64,000 nucleotides of DNA from the NCBI RefSeq assembly GCF_004310285.1, contig NZ_SISF01000031.1, positions 318,511-382,510 of the forward strand. Reading direction: 5' to 3'. The notes under the pieces are model-generated. The model made no database searches, was not told where the DNA came from, and saw only the letters and a list, made by a program, of their open reading frames with translations. Position 1 is the stretch's first letter. Each line of letters starts with the position of its first letter. The translations under genes were made by a program, and so were the position numbers. Shown here in pieces: positions 17,924-28,682 of this stretch. This DNA is from Agrobacterium cavarae (GTDB lineage: Bacteria > Pseudomonadota > Alphaproteobacteria > Rhizobiales > Rhizobiaceae).

Positions 17924-18380
17924 CGAGGCACTGTTCCTCGAACTCGGTGCAGTGAACCAGTACTGGCTTCACTACCGGCTGTTGAACGACTGGGGCTACA
18001 CAAAGCTCGCCAAGAAAGAGCGCGCCGAATCGATCGAAGAGATGCAGCACGCTGACAAGATCATCGATCGCATCATTTTCCTCGAAGGCCATCCGAACCT
18101 CCAGACCGTTGCACCTTTGCGCATCGGCCAGAACGTCAAGGAAGTGCTGGAAGCCGATCTCGCCGGCGAATACGACGCCCGCACGGCCTACAAGAAGTCG
18201 CGCGACATCTGTCACGATGCTGGCGATTACGTTTCGATGAAGCTGTTCGAACAGCTTCTCATCGACGAAGAAGGCCATATCGACTTCCTCGAAACGCAGC
18301 TCGATCTTCTCAACAAGATCGGCGAAGCCAAGTACGGTCAACTCAATGCCGACTCGGCCGATTCTGCGGAATCCGAGTGA
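17889..18380 (+). CDS. bfr: Bacterioferritin
   Basis: Haem-containing iron-storage protein forming a 24-subunit shell. A TTG start at 17889, eight bases after AGGAG (17876-17880), gives [20 protein letters not shown] and puts all key residues at canonical numbers: ferroxidase ligands Glu18, Glu51, His54, Glu94, Glu127 and His130, and haem-ligand Met52. An upstream ATG at 17865 would add eight residues and lacks this agreement. The gene overlaps bfd by 35 bases, so bfd and bfr are one transcription unit ending at a strong terminator and probably controlled by the Irr-type box at 17492. Confidence 0.95.
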   Translation: MKGDKRVIEQLNEALFLELGAVNQYWLHYRLLNDWGYTKLAKKERAESIEEMQHADKIIDRIIFLEGHPNLQTVAPLRIGQNVKEVLEADLAGEYDARTAYKKSRDICHDAGDYVSMKLFEQLLIDEEGHIDFLETQLDLLNKIGEAKYGQLNADSADSAESE

Positions 18381-18399
18381 TACTTTTGGCAATGAATTG

Positions 18400-18428
18400 A
18401 AAAAGGCGGCAGAGATGCCGCCTTTTTT
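18400..18428 (+). terminator. Rho-independent terminator after bfr
   Basis: A5, then GGCGGCA pairing with TGCCGCC over GAGA, then T6. It lies about 20 bases past the bfr stop and, given the A-run, could also stop transcription from rppH on the other strand. Confidence 0.88.
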
Positions 18429-18449
18429 GTTCTTACGGTTTCATTGCTC

Positions 18450-18959
18450 TTATGGGACCAGATGGCGGAATTGCTCGACCACCTGTTCGTAGACCGATCG
18501 TTTGAAGGGTACGATCAGCTCGGGGAGGCTTTCCATCGGCTTCCAGTCCCAGGCGTCGAACTCCGCCTCGTTGCTGCCGGGCGGCGGATTGATCTGGATT
18601 TCGCTCTCATCGCCATCGAAGCGGAAGGCAAACCATTTCTGCGCCTGACCGCGATATTTGCCGCGTAGTCCGATGCCGATCAGCTGCGGCGGCAGATCGT
18701 AATGGATCCAGTCGCGTGCTTCGGCCAGCAGCGTGACCGTCTTCATGCCCGTTTCTTCATAAAGCTCGCGAATGGCGGCAGCGAGCGGCGCCTCGCCGTC
18801 ATCAATACCACCTTGCGGCATTTGCCAGAGCTGTGGTGAGCCATCGAACTCCGAATTGCCTTGAGAGATACGGCGCCCGGCCCAGACGAGGCCCTTATCG
18901 TTCAGAACCATGATACCGGCGCAGGGGCGGTAGGGCAGATCGTCTGCTTTGATCGACAT
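18450..18959 (-). CDS. rppH: RNA pyrophosphohydrolase RppH (Nudix)
   Basis: The enzyme removes pyrophosphate from 5'-triphosphate mRNA ends and so starts decay; orthologues in Bartonella and Brucella were first called invasion protein IalA. The 169-residue protein has the Nudix box [23 protein letters not shown] at about residues 50-72, the N-terminal [11 protein letters not shown] and WQMPQGG expected of RppH, and a C-terminal W-D-W region. It is the last gene of the minus-strand run that begins with the EnvC-like protein. Confidence 0.95.
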   Translation of the reverse strand: MSIKADDLPYRPCAGIMVLNDKGLVWAGRRISQGNSEFDGSPQLWQMPQGGIDDGEAPLAAAIRELYEETGMKTVTLLAEARDWIHYDLPPQLIGIGLRGKYRGQAQKWFAFRFDGDESEIQINPPPGSNEAEFDAWDWKPMESLPELIVPFKRSVYEQVVEQFRHLVP

Positions 18960-18995
18960 TCTTGAACCTGGATGTTGATTGTTGGTGGAGCAGAC

Positions 18996-20186
18996 TTACT
19001 GTTTGCCGTGTTGCGAGACAAGCGCGGAAACGCCGACGATCTCGATGCCGCGCGCTGCCGCTTCGACCGACCATTTGGAGATGGCGGCAACGCTCTCATC
19101 GAAGGCAGAGGCAACACCGATGGCGGAACCGTTGCGCCGCGCAATCCGCTCCAGATCGTCCAGCTTGCGCAGGATGGCGGCGTCGTTGACCTGATCGTCC
19201 AGTTGCAGATCGGCAAAGCCTATCGGCGTGGACACGGCCTTGGCGATGATGCCGGTGCGTGATTGCGCGGACGATCCGTCATCCAGAAACAGCAGGCCAC
19301 GCTGGCCGACATCGCGCAGCACCGGCTCAAGTGCCTTGTCATCGGCCATGAAGCGCGCGCCGAGATAGTTCATCACGCCGGTATAGTTGGTGATCTTGGC
19401 CATGGAGCGGTGAAGCCGTTCCAGATTGATCTTGGCTGGATCGGAGACCAGAAGCGTGTCGGGACCTGGATCGGTGCCGGGATAGCCGAAGGGCTCGAAG
19501 GGGATCTGCAGCAGGACCTCATGGCCCTCACGACGGCCCTCCTGCATCCAGCGCTGCAAGCTGTTGCCAGTCGCGGCAAAGCCAAGGGTCACTTCAGCCG
19601 GAAGCTCTTTGATCGCCTTCTGCGTGCCCGTCTGGCTAAGCCCCAGCCCGCCGACCACGATGGCGATGCGGGTGCCGCGTGCCCCGGACCAGGGCCTTGC
19701 ATATTGATCCATCGGCTTCAGCCCGTCGGCGCTGATAATGGGAAGCCTGCCGAAAGGGCTGTCCTCGAGCAGTTCGTCATTCGGTCGCATCGCGACGCGC
19801 GGATCTTGGCCAACCGTCTGGCCGGTCATCAGCACGGGTGCATTGTCAGTGCGGTCTTTCGGCGAAAAGACGGAGACGACATTGCCGTCCGACATGGTGT
19901 TGCGCTGGACATTGGCGCCGGAACGTCCGCTTTGGAGGTCGACGGCACTATCCCCGTTTGGCGATGCTGCCTGATCCGGCGGTGCTCCCGCCGGTCCCAA
20001 CGCCACGTCCGGTGCGGTGGAGTTTTTCGCCAGATTGCCTGGAGAGAGGGCCGTATAGAGGGATAGCCCGGCCACACTGCCGCCTGCGAGAATTGCAAGC
20101 AGCGTCAACACAGAAAAGCGCCGGACGAACCCGACGCTCTGTTTACGCTTCCGACCCATGAGCGGTTTACGCAGGTCTGATGACAA
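18996..20186 (-). CDS. Divergent polysaccharide deacetylase family protein (DUF610/YibQ type)
   Basis: This protein of about 396 residues has one N-terminal membrane helix (VLTLLAILAGGSVAGLSLYTAL), a low-complexity Pro/Ala/Asp linker to about 170, then a NodB-like barrel: RIAIVVGGLGLSQTGTQKAI, LGFAATG, EVLLQIPFEPFGYPG, MNYLGARFMAD and GLLFLDDGSS. It probably faces the periplasm and acts in envelope or peptidoglycan metabolism, in keeping with its neighbours ctpA and the EnvC-like gene. Start choice is uncertain: TTG 20186 (MSSDLRKPL) or ATG 20159; a GTG at 20240 is unlikely because it lies inside the ctpA terminator hairpin. Confidence 0.82.
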   Translation of the reverse strand: MSSDLRKPLMGRKRKQSVGFVRRFSVLTLLAILAGGSVAGLSLYTALSPGNLAKNSTAPDVALGPAGAPPDQAASPNGDSAVDLQSGRSGANVQRNTMSDGNVVSVFSPKDRTDNAPVLMTGQTVGQDPRVAMRPNDELLEDSPFGRLPIISADGLKPMDQYARPWSGARGTRIAIVVGGLGLSQTGTQKAIKELPAEVTLGFAATGNSLQRWMQEGRREGHEVLLQIPFEPFGYPGTDPGPDTLLVSDPAKINLERLHRSMAKITNYTGVMNYLGARFMADDKALEPVLRDVGQRGLLFLDDGSSAQSRTGIIAKAVSTPIGFADLQLDDQVNDAAILRKLDDLERIARRNGSAIGVASAFDESVAAISKWSVEAAARGIEIVGVSALVSQHGKQ

Positions 20187-20232
20187 TGGTGTTTCCGTGG
20201 CTGATGCGTGATTGACGTCTGACCGGACAGGA

Positions 20233-20261
20233 AAAGGCACCGGCCTTGGACCGGTGCCTTT
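20233..20261 (-). terminator. Terminator hairpin after ctpA
   Basis: AAAGGCACCGG and CCGGTGCCTTT pair perfectly over a 7-base loop, just past the ctpA stop; only TTTT follows on the minus strand, so read-through into the deacetylase gene is likely. Confidence 0.65.
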
Positions 20262-20267
20262 GATATC

Positions 20268-21596
20268 TTACTGCTTGTTGACGACTGCCTTTTCCGGGTT
20301 TGGGGGGAAGGACGCGTCGGTCTTGGTGCCATGCAGCAGGTCAAGCGCATAGTTCAGCTGGATATCGTCCTTGGCTTCCGGCGGAACGTAAGCCGCAGAG
20401 CCCGAACCTTCTTCGGTTTCGCTCTGGCCCTGGATGTGACCGCGCAGGCTGGATTCGCCTTCGGCGCGAACACGACCCTGAAGCTCCGGCGGAAGAGGCT
20501 GTTCCACCTTGATATCCGGCGTAATGCCGGTGCCCTGGATGGATTTGCCGGACGGCGTGTAATAGAGCGCCGTTGTCAGGCGCAGAGCGCCGGTTTCGCC
20601 AAGCGGAATGATCGTCTGAACTGAGCCCTTGCCGAAGGAACGCGTGCCGACAACCGTCGCACGACGCAGATCCTGCAAGGCGCCTGCGACAATCTCGGAC
20701 GCCGAGGCGGAGCCACCGTTGATCAGAACGATGACGGGCTTGCCGTCGGTCAGATCGCCAGCTGTGGCGTTGAATCTCCGGGTTTCATCCGGATTACGGC
20801 CACGGGTGGAGACCACTTCGCCGCGCTCGAGGAAGGCGTCTGACACGTTGATCGCCTGGTCGAGCAGACCGCCCGGGTTCAAGCGCAGATCGAGCACATA
20901 GCCCTTGAGCTTGTCGGCCGGAACGTCCTGCTTGATCTTCTTGATCGCCTTTTCGAGATCGTCATAGGTCTTCTCGGTAAAGGAGATGACGCGCAGATAG
21001 CCGACATCGCCACCTTCGACACGCGACTTGACGGCGCGGACCGCGATGATGTCACGCATGACGGTGATGTCGAGCGGCTTGTCGGCGCCCTGGCGGATGA
21101 TGGTGAGCTTGATCGGCGTCTTGACGGCGCCGCGCATCTTCTCGACCGCGTCTTCCAGCTTCAGGCCGCGCACCGGCTGGCCGTCGATTTCGGAAATGAA
21201 GTCGCCTGCAAGAATGCCAGCCTTGGCAGCGGGCGTATCGTCCATCGGCGAGATGACCTTGACCAGCTCGTTTTCCATGGTCACTTCGATGCCGAGGCCG
21301 CCGAACTCGCCCTTGGTCTGGGTGCGCATGTCGTTGGCATCTTCGGCATTCATGAAGCTCGAATGCGGATCGAGCGAGCTCAGCATACCGTTGATGGCGT
21401 TTTCAACCAGCTTCTTGTCATCCGGTGGCGTTACATATTGCGCACGCACCCGCTCGAAGACATCGCCGAAAATCGAGAGCTCCTTATAGGTGGAAGGGCC
21501 TGCTGCCTGCGCCGGCAGGCTGGCAGAATAGATAACGCTCATCGCTGTGGCGCCCATGAGCCCACCGATGAGAAGAAGCGAAGCCTTACGAATCAT
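20268..21596 (-). CDS. ctpA: Carboxyl-terminal processing protease (S41 family)
   Basis: A periplasmic serine protease that trims C-termini and regulates peptidoglycan hydrolases. The 442-residue protein has a signal peptide (IRKASLLLIGGLMGATAMSVIYS), an N-terminal helical part with LDPHSSFM, a PDZ domain (GGLGIEVTMEN ... SPMDDTPAAKAGILAGDFI) and the catalytic core LRLNPGGLLDQA, NGGSASASEIVAGAL (nucleophile Ser) and RSFGKGSVQT (general-base Lys). ATG 21596 is preceded by GGAAGGG; an upstream extension is open but lacks a ribosome site. It overlaps the EnvC-like gene by 11 bases, so the two are translationally coupled. Confidence 0.94.
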   Translation of the reverse strand: MIRKASLLLIGGLMGATAMSVIYSASLPAQAAGPSTYKELSIFGDVFERVRAQYVTPPDDKKLVENAINGMLSSLDPHSSFMNAEDANDMRTQTKGEFGGLGIEVTMENELVKVISPMDDTPAAKAGILAGDFISEIDGQPVRGLKLEDAVEKMRGAVKTPIKLTIIRQGADKPLDITVMRDIIAVRAVKSRVEGGDVGYLRVISFTEKTYDDLEKAIKKIKQDVPADKLKGYVLDLRLNPGGLLDQAINVSDAFLERGEVVSTRGRNPDETRRFNATAGDLTDGKPVIVLINGGSASASEIVAGALQDLRRATVVGTRSFGKGSVQTIIPLGETGALRLTTALYYTPSGKSIQGTGITPDIKVEQPLPPELQGRVRAEGESSLRGHIQGQSETEEGSGSAAYVPPEAKDDIQLNYALDLLHGTKTDASFPPNPEKAVVNKQ

Positions 21597-23058
21597 TACG
21601 CGCCCTTCCGGTATTTTTTGCGGACCACCAGGGTTGAGAATCAACCGGCACTCCGTCTTTTCTGAATTCAATGTAAAGCGTTGGCTTGTCAGTTTCCAGC
21701 GCCAAAGCCGCCGCACTCGCCACTCTTTTTACGCCCATGGAGGCAATCGGTTCACCGGAGAAAACGAACATGCCCTGCCGCGTTCTCACATTGTCCATGC
21801 CCGTCAGTACCAAATGATAACCGTCGCCAGCGTTGAGGATGATCATGCGGCCGTAGCTGCGAAATTCTCCAGCAAAAACCACAAAGCCATCGGCTGGCGC
21901 TGTTACCAGTGCTTCCGGGCCGGTCGCCACGACGATTCCTTTGGAGAAATGGCCTGTTCCGTCGGCATCGCCGAAGCGTCTCAGCACCTCTCCGGAAACC
22001 GGCATTGCCAGCTTACCCTTCAAGCTCGAAAACGGATATGCTGGCGCAATGCGGTTTTTATCGGGCACCCCGGCCTCGGTTTGCGCCTCCAATTTGTCCC
22101 GCTCGGCAGGCGGAAGACGGGCGATCCGCTCCTCTTCCAGACGTGCCTTTTCCTTGGCGTCGCGTACCGAGGAAATTTCGTTTTCGAGCGATGAGACAAG
22201 GCCCTCCAGGCTGGTCGCCTTGCTTGCAAGTTCTTCTGATCGCTTGCGTTCTGCCTCAAGATCGGCGGTCGTCTGGCTGCTCTTCTTGTCGTTTTCGGCA
22301 CGCAGCAGATCGAGCCGCTTTTCCTCTTCCAGGCTGGCCGTCATCATGCCGGTCAACTGCTCGCGCTCTGCAGCAATCGCCTGCCGCAGGTCAGTCAATT
22401 CTTTGAGAGCGGAGACAAGCTTGTCGGTCTCGGCGCGAATACCGGGAACGACGGCGCCGAGCAGGATCGCACTTCTAACGGAGGCGAGCGCATCTTCGGG
22501 AGAGACGAGAAGGGCAGGTGGCGGATTGCGGCCCATGCGCTGCAGCGCTGCCAACACTTCCGCCAGGACACCGCGGCGCTCGCGAAGCGAGGCTTTCACA
22601 TCGTCCTCGCGCACGCTCAGTTTCGCCAGACGATCTTCGCCATCGCTGATCTTGGCTTCCAGATCCTTGCGGCGCTGTGCCGAGGCGATCAGTTCTTCCT
22701 TGATCCGGGCCGTGTCCTGGTTCAGCGCTGCAATGCTCTCTTCAAGCTGCCTCGCCTTGTCTTCCGACAGTCCAATGCTGTCCACCAGTTCCTGCAGATC
22801 CTGGCGGTTCTGGTCACGGCGTGTTTCCAGTTCCTGCAATTCGCTCGGTGATTCTGCCGGTGGAGTGGCAGTGGCAGTGGTCGCGGTCGGTGCGGCATCC
22901 TGAGCTGAGGCGCGCGACATGGTCAAACACGCCAGTCCGATGGAAAGCGCGACGCTTACCTTCAGCGCAAGCCGACCCGCTGGGGACACAAGCCGGAATG
23001 TGTCGCGTGCTGGACCCATGATGTTGTCTTTTACCTGCTCGATAAGATTGGCGACCAT
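21586..23058 (-). CDS. EnvC-like murein hydrolase activator (degenerate LytM domain)
   Basis: This periplasmic protein of 490 residues has a signal or membrane segment (residues about 28-50), a long Glu/Lys/Arg-rich coiled coil (about 75-330) and a C-terminal LytM/M23 domain (about 360-485). The LytM zinc motifs are replaced: where active enzymes have H-x3-D it reads GHFSKGIVV, and the H-x-H position reads YHLVLTGM. It should therefore act as an activator of amidases, as EnvC and NlpD do, rather than as a peptidase. Coupling to ctpA by an 11-base overlap fits shared control of wall remodelling. An alternative start is ATG 23019 (MGPARDTFRL). Confidence 0.87.
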   Translation of the reverse strand: MVANLIEQVKDNIMGPARDTFRLVSPAGRLALKVSVALSIGLACLTMSRASAQDAAPTATTATATPPAESPSELQELETRRDQNRQDLQELVDSIGLSEDKARQLEESIAALNQDTARIKEELIASAQRRKDLEAKISDGEDRLAKLSVREDDVKASLRERRGVLAEVLAALQRMGRNPPPALLVSPEDALASVRSAILLGAVVPGIRAETDKLVSALKELTDLRQAIAAEREQLTGMMTASLEEEKRLDLLRAENDKKSSQTTADLEAERKRSEELASKATSLEGLVSSLENEISSVRDAKEKARLEEERIARLPPAERDKLEAQTEAGVPDKNRIAPAYPFSSLKGKLAMPVSGEVLRRFGDADGTGHFSKGIVVATGPEALVTAPADGFVVFAGEFRSYGRMIILNAGDGYHLVLTGMDNVRTRQGMFVFSGEPIASMGVKRVASAAALALETDKPTLYIEFRKDGVPVDSQPWWSAKNTGRARNDS

Positions 23059-23139
23059 ACGCTGCTTCGCCGCTTTGCGCCAATAGGTCTTGATGAAGGT
23101 GCGAGATAGACCTGCATTTGCGACGAAAGCGTGTCGGGT

Positions 23140-23622
23140 TCAGACCCGGTGGTAGGGGTGGCCGGACAGGATGGTGACGGCGCGGTAAAGCTGTTCGGAA
23201 ATCAGGAAGCGGACGATCTGGTGCGGCCAGGTCAGCTTGCCGAGGCAGAGTGTGGCGGTTGCCTTCTCGCTCAGCGAAGGGTCGAGCCCGTCCGCGCCGC
23301 CGATCGCAATCACCACATCACGCTTGCCGTTGTCACGCATGGTGGCGAAAAGCTCGGCGAAAGCGGGACTGTCCAGCGCCTTGCCGCGCTCGTCCAGAAG
23401 GATCAGTGCAGCGCCGTCGGCGAGATGCTTTTCCAGCATCGCCGCTTCTTCGCGTTTGCGCGTCTCGGGGTTGGAGGCACGGCTTTCCTGCACCTCGATC
23501 ATTTTGGCAAATTCCAGCCCAATCGCCGGGCCGGCCTTGGCGAAGCGATCCAGATAGCGAGACGCAAGTTCTTTCTCAGGGCCGGATTTCAGCCGTCCCA
23601 CCGCAAAAATTGAAATCCGCAT
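23140..23622 (-). CDS. rlmH: 23S rRNA (pseudouridine1915-N3)-methyltransferase
   Basis: This 160-residue SPOUT-class enzyme uses S-adenosylmethionine to methylate pseudouridine 1915 in helix 69 of 23S rRNA in assembled ribosomes. It matches the family along its length: ISIFAVGRLKSGPEKELASRYLDR at the start, LLDERGKALDSPAFAE, the knot region IAIGGADGLDP and the C-terminal KLTWPHQIVRFLISEQLYRA with GHPYHR at the very end. It is co-directional with rsfS and nadD upstream, separated from rsfS by a repeat element. Confidence 0.96.
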   Translation of the reverse strand: MRISIFAVGRLKSGPEKELASRYLDRFAKAGPAIGLEFAKMIEVQESRASNPETRKREEAAMLEKHLADGAALILLDERGKALDSPAFAELFATMRDNGKRDVVIAIGGADGLDPSLSEKATATLCLGKLTWPHQIVRFLISEQLYRAVTILSGHPYHRV

Positions 23623-23712
23623 TCACATGTCAGCCTGTTCGCAACCCTGTTGGGCTGCGCTTGTAGCAGGATTGGCTGCGGACTTCCATGCGACCGAAAA
23701 AGTCTTCGGCCT

Positions 23713-23812
23713 AAAGCGTGTCGCGATCTCTCAGATTCGCGCTTACGCTTTATTCCCTTGCTTCATCGCATGGCGTTATCGCAAAACCGCTGCACACGTT
23801 GGCGCGGCATGC
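23713..23812 (-). repeat. About 100-bp intergenic repeat, copy B
   Basis: The reverse complement of this stretch matches 5014-5114 throughout, including the shared blocks AGCGGTTTTGCGATAACG and AGATCGCGACACGCTTT. It occupies about half of the 202-base gap between rlmH and rsfS. Confidence 0.8.
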
Positions 23813-23824
23813 TTCAACCCGCGA

Positions 23825-24298
23825 TCAATGCAGTGTTTCTTCCTCGATGTCCGGGGTCGCCCACATCTTTTCGATGTTATAGAACGCCCGCACTTCAGGA
23901 CGGAACACGTGGATGATGACATCGCCTGCGTCGATCAGCACCCAGTCGCCGGCCTCAAGGCCTTCGACACGCGCGCCGCCGAAACCCTCATCCTTCATAT
24001 CGGTGATGAGATGTTCGCAGATCGCCGTCACATGCCTGTTCGACCGCCCGGACACGACCACCATGTAGTCTGCCAGCGCCGACTTTCCGGCAATGTTCAG
24101 GGAAACGATATCTTCTGCTTTGGAGTCCTCGACACTCGCAAGGACGGTTTCCAGGGCACGACGGGCGGCATCGACGCCACTCTCCTGGCCCTTTGGGATA
24201 GCGCTGTAAGCTCTTCCCTTAGCGTGTACTGTTGTCAGAGGTTTTCCTTTCCGAAATGACAAAACAGATACTGCGCGCCGCGATTCTCGACGACGCAT
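23825..24298 (-). CDS. rsfS: Ribosomal silencing factor RsfS
   Basis: RsfS binds L14 on the large subunit and blocks joining with the small subunit during starvation. The conserved core is seen from ARRALETVLASVEDSKAEDI through ADYMVVVSGRSNRHV to EGLEAGDWVLIDAGDVIIHVF and FYNIEKMW. The N-terminus is uncertain. ATGs at 24298 and 24301 and a GTG at 24358 have no good ribosome site, whereas an in-frame CTG at 24238 is preceded by AAAGGA at good spacing and would give a compact protein starting MTTVHAKGRAYSA. Core function is clear; length is not. It is co-directional with nadD. Confidence 0.88.
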   Translation of the reverse strand: MRRRESRRAVSVLSFRKGKPLTTVHAKGRAYSAIPKGQESGVDAARRALETVLASVEDSKAEDIVSLNIAGKSALADYMVVVSGRSNRHVTAICEHLITDMKDEGFGGARVEGLEAGDWVLIDAGDVIIHVFRPEVRAFYNIEKMWATPDIEEETLH

Positions 24299-24361
24299 CA
24301 TAAAAGTGGCACCATTGGATTCACTTTTCAAGATGTGGGAAGTGACGCCAGCGCTCACACT

Positions 24362-24958
24362 TCATTTATGGTGCGGGCTGTTGCCGTTGCGCAAAGCCGT
24401 CGAGCTCAGCGTCGAGCGCGGTCCATGGATGAAGACCCAGGCAGGTGCCTGCTTCTTCCACAAGACACCGGCATCGTCCTCATCAATGCGGGCATGGCTG
24501 AAGGCCTGCGCCATGGTGGAGGAAAGATAGGCAAGCGTTGCACCTGGGCGATCAATGACGGCAATCGGAAAGGTCTCGGCGATCAGCCGCCATTTTTGCC
24601 AGTGATGAAAGGTTCTGAGATTATCCGCCCCCATGACCCAGATGAAATGGGCATGTGGGTTGCGCGCCTTTACCTTTGCCAGCGTATTGGCCGTATAGCT
24701 GACACCGAGTGTCTGCTCAAAGGCGGTGATCTTGATGCGTGGGTCGGTGACGAGACTCTCGCAGGCGGCGATACGTTCGGCAAGCGGGGCGAGTTCTGTT
24801 CGGTTCTTCAACGGATTGCCAGGCGTCACCATCCACCAGAGTTGATCGAGCCCGAGTCGCCGCATGGCAATTTCCGCCACCAGCGCATGGCCGTCATGGG
24901 GCGGATTGAAGGACCCGCCGAACAGACCGATCACCATGCCGCGCTCGGTGTGCGGCAT
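24362..24958 (-). CDS. nadD: Nicotinate-nucleotide adenylyltransferase
   Basis: The enzyme joins nicotinate mononucleotide and ATP to make deamido-NAD in NAD biosynthesis. The 198-residue protein begins, after a short leader, with the nucleotidyltransferase motif GLFGGSFNPPHDGH (T/H-x-G-H type), followed by WWMVTPGNPLK, FIWVMGADNL and a C-terminal PRSTLSSTALRN, which corresponds to the I-S-S-T-x-x-R motif. The start is uncertain between 24958 (MPHTERGM) and 24937. It is linked in order with proA upstream and rsfS downstream, as in many alphaproteobacteria. Confidence 0.94.
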   Translation of the reverse strand: MPHTERGMVIGLFGGSFNPPHDGHALVAEIAMRRLGLDQLWWMVTPGNPLKNRTELAPLAERIAACESLVTDPRIKITAFEQTLGVSYTANTLAKVKARNPHAHFIWVMGADNLRTFHHWQKWRLIAETFPIAVIDRPGATLAYLSSTMAQAFSHARIDEDDAGVLWKKQAPAWVFIHGPRSTLSSTALRNGNSPHHK

Positions 24959-24999
24959 GGTCAGGTAACGTTGGTCAAGTGCCCGATCAGCCGCCAATA

Positions 25000-26278
25000 T
25001 CAGATCCGCGTCTGGCCGGTGCCATGCACGCGGTATTTGAAGGACGTCAGCTGTTCGACGCCGACAGGCCCACGCGCATGCATCTTGCCGGTGGCAATGC
25101 CGATTTCCGCGCCCATGCCGAACTCGCCACCATCGGCAAATTGTGTGGAGGCATTGTGCAGCAGAATGGCGCTGTCGATCTCGTTGAAGAAGCGGGCAAC
25201 GACCTCCGGATCTTCGGCGATCACCGCTTCTGTGTGGTTTGAGGAATAGGTACCGATATGCTGTATCGCGCCGTCGATCCCATCCACCAGGGCCACCGAG
25301 ATGATGGCGTCGAGATATTCCGTGCGCCAGTCCTCCTCATTCGCCAGCGTCACGCCTGCAACGGCGTTTTGCACCTCATCCGAACCGCGTACTTCGCAGC
25401 CCGCCTCCAGCAGGATTTTCACCAGGGGTTCCAGATGGGTCGCAGCAACTGCGCGATCGACCAGCAAGGTTTCGGCAGAGCCGCAAATACCAGTGCGGCG
25501 CATCTTGGCGTTCAGAACGATCTTCTTTGCCATCTCAAGGTCGGCGGATTTGTCGACATAGACGTGGCAGATGCCTTCCAGGTGCGCAAAGACGGGCACA
25601 CGGGCTTCTGTCTGCACACGCCCGACCAGGCTTTTTCCGCCACGCGGCACGATGACATCGACGGTGCCACCCAAGCCGCCAAGCAGCAGGCCGACGGCGG
25701 CGCGATCGGTCACCGGCACGAGTTGGATCGCATGCTCTGGAAGCCCCGCGATCTTTAGCCCTTCCACTAGGCAGGCATGGATAGCGCGCGATGAATATTG
25801 CGAATCCGATCCGCCCCGCAGGATCACGGCGTTACCGGCCTTGAGGCACAGCGCACCGGCATCTGCCGTCACATTCGGGCGGCTCTCATAGATGACGCCG
25901 ATGACGCCGAGAGGTGTGCGAACACGCTCGATCTTCAAGCCGTTCGGACGATCCCAGGCGGCGATCACCTCACCGACAGGATCGGCAAGATTGGCAATCG
26001 CCCGAATGCCTTCGGAAATGCCGGCGATGCGCGAGGGGTCGAGTTTCAGTCGATCGATGAAGGAGCCGGCCACGCCCGCCTGTTCCGCTGCCGCGACATC
26101 CTGTCTGTTGGCATCGAGAATGCGGTCTACGGATGCATCGATGGCCGATGCCATGGCGAGAAGCGCGCGGTTCTTTTTTGCGGTTGAAGCGATGGACAAC
26201 GGTCGTGAAGCAGCTTTCGCCTGAGCGCCGATATTCATCATCAGCGCATCGACAGATTGGCTTTGCTTCACGGCCTGG

Positions 26279-26286
<8 letters not shown>
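25000..26286 (-). CDS. proA: Glutamate-5-semialdehyde dehydrogenase (gamma-glutamyl phosphate reductase)
   Basis: Second enzyme of proline synthesis: it reduces gamma-glutamyl phosphate to glutamate semialdehyde with NADPH. The 428-residue protein is an aldehyde-dehydrogenase-fold enzyme with [56 protein letters not shown] and the catalytic-Cys region [16 protein letters not shown], ending [17 protein letters not shown]. Start 26286 has GAAGG nine bases upstream. It overlaps the end of proB by eight bases, so proBA are coupled. Confidence 0.97.
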
Positions 26287-28524
<2,238 letters not shown>

Positions 28525-28635
28525 TCAGCTTGCATGCGGTCATGGCCTTGCCATCCGCATCAAAAAGGTTCTGTCGCCTGGAATATAGCCGCTTGCCCTG
28601 AAGGTCAAAGATTATCATGGGCAAGCGCTTATGGA

Positions 28636-28667
28636 ACAAGGCCGGTTTGCGACAAAACCGGCCTTGT
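28636..28667 (-). terminator. Hairpin after the acetyltransferase pair
   Basis: ACAAGGCCGGTTT and AAACCGGCCTTGT pair perfectly over GCGACA, 16 bases beyond the stop of the minus-strand acetyltransferase. There is no clear T-run on that strand. Confidence 0.55.
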
Positions 28668-28682
28668 CCATCGCGTTGTGCG

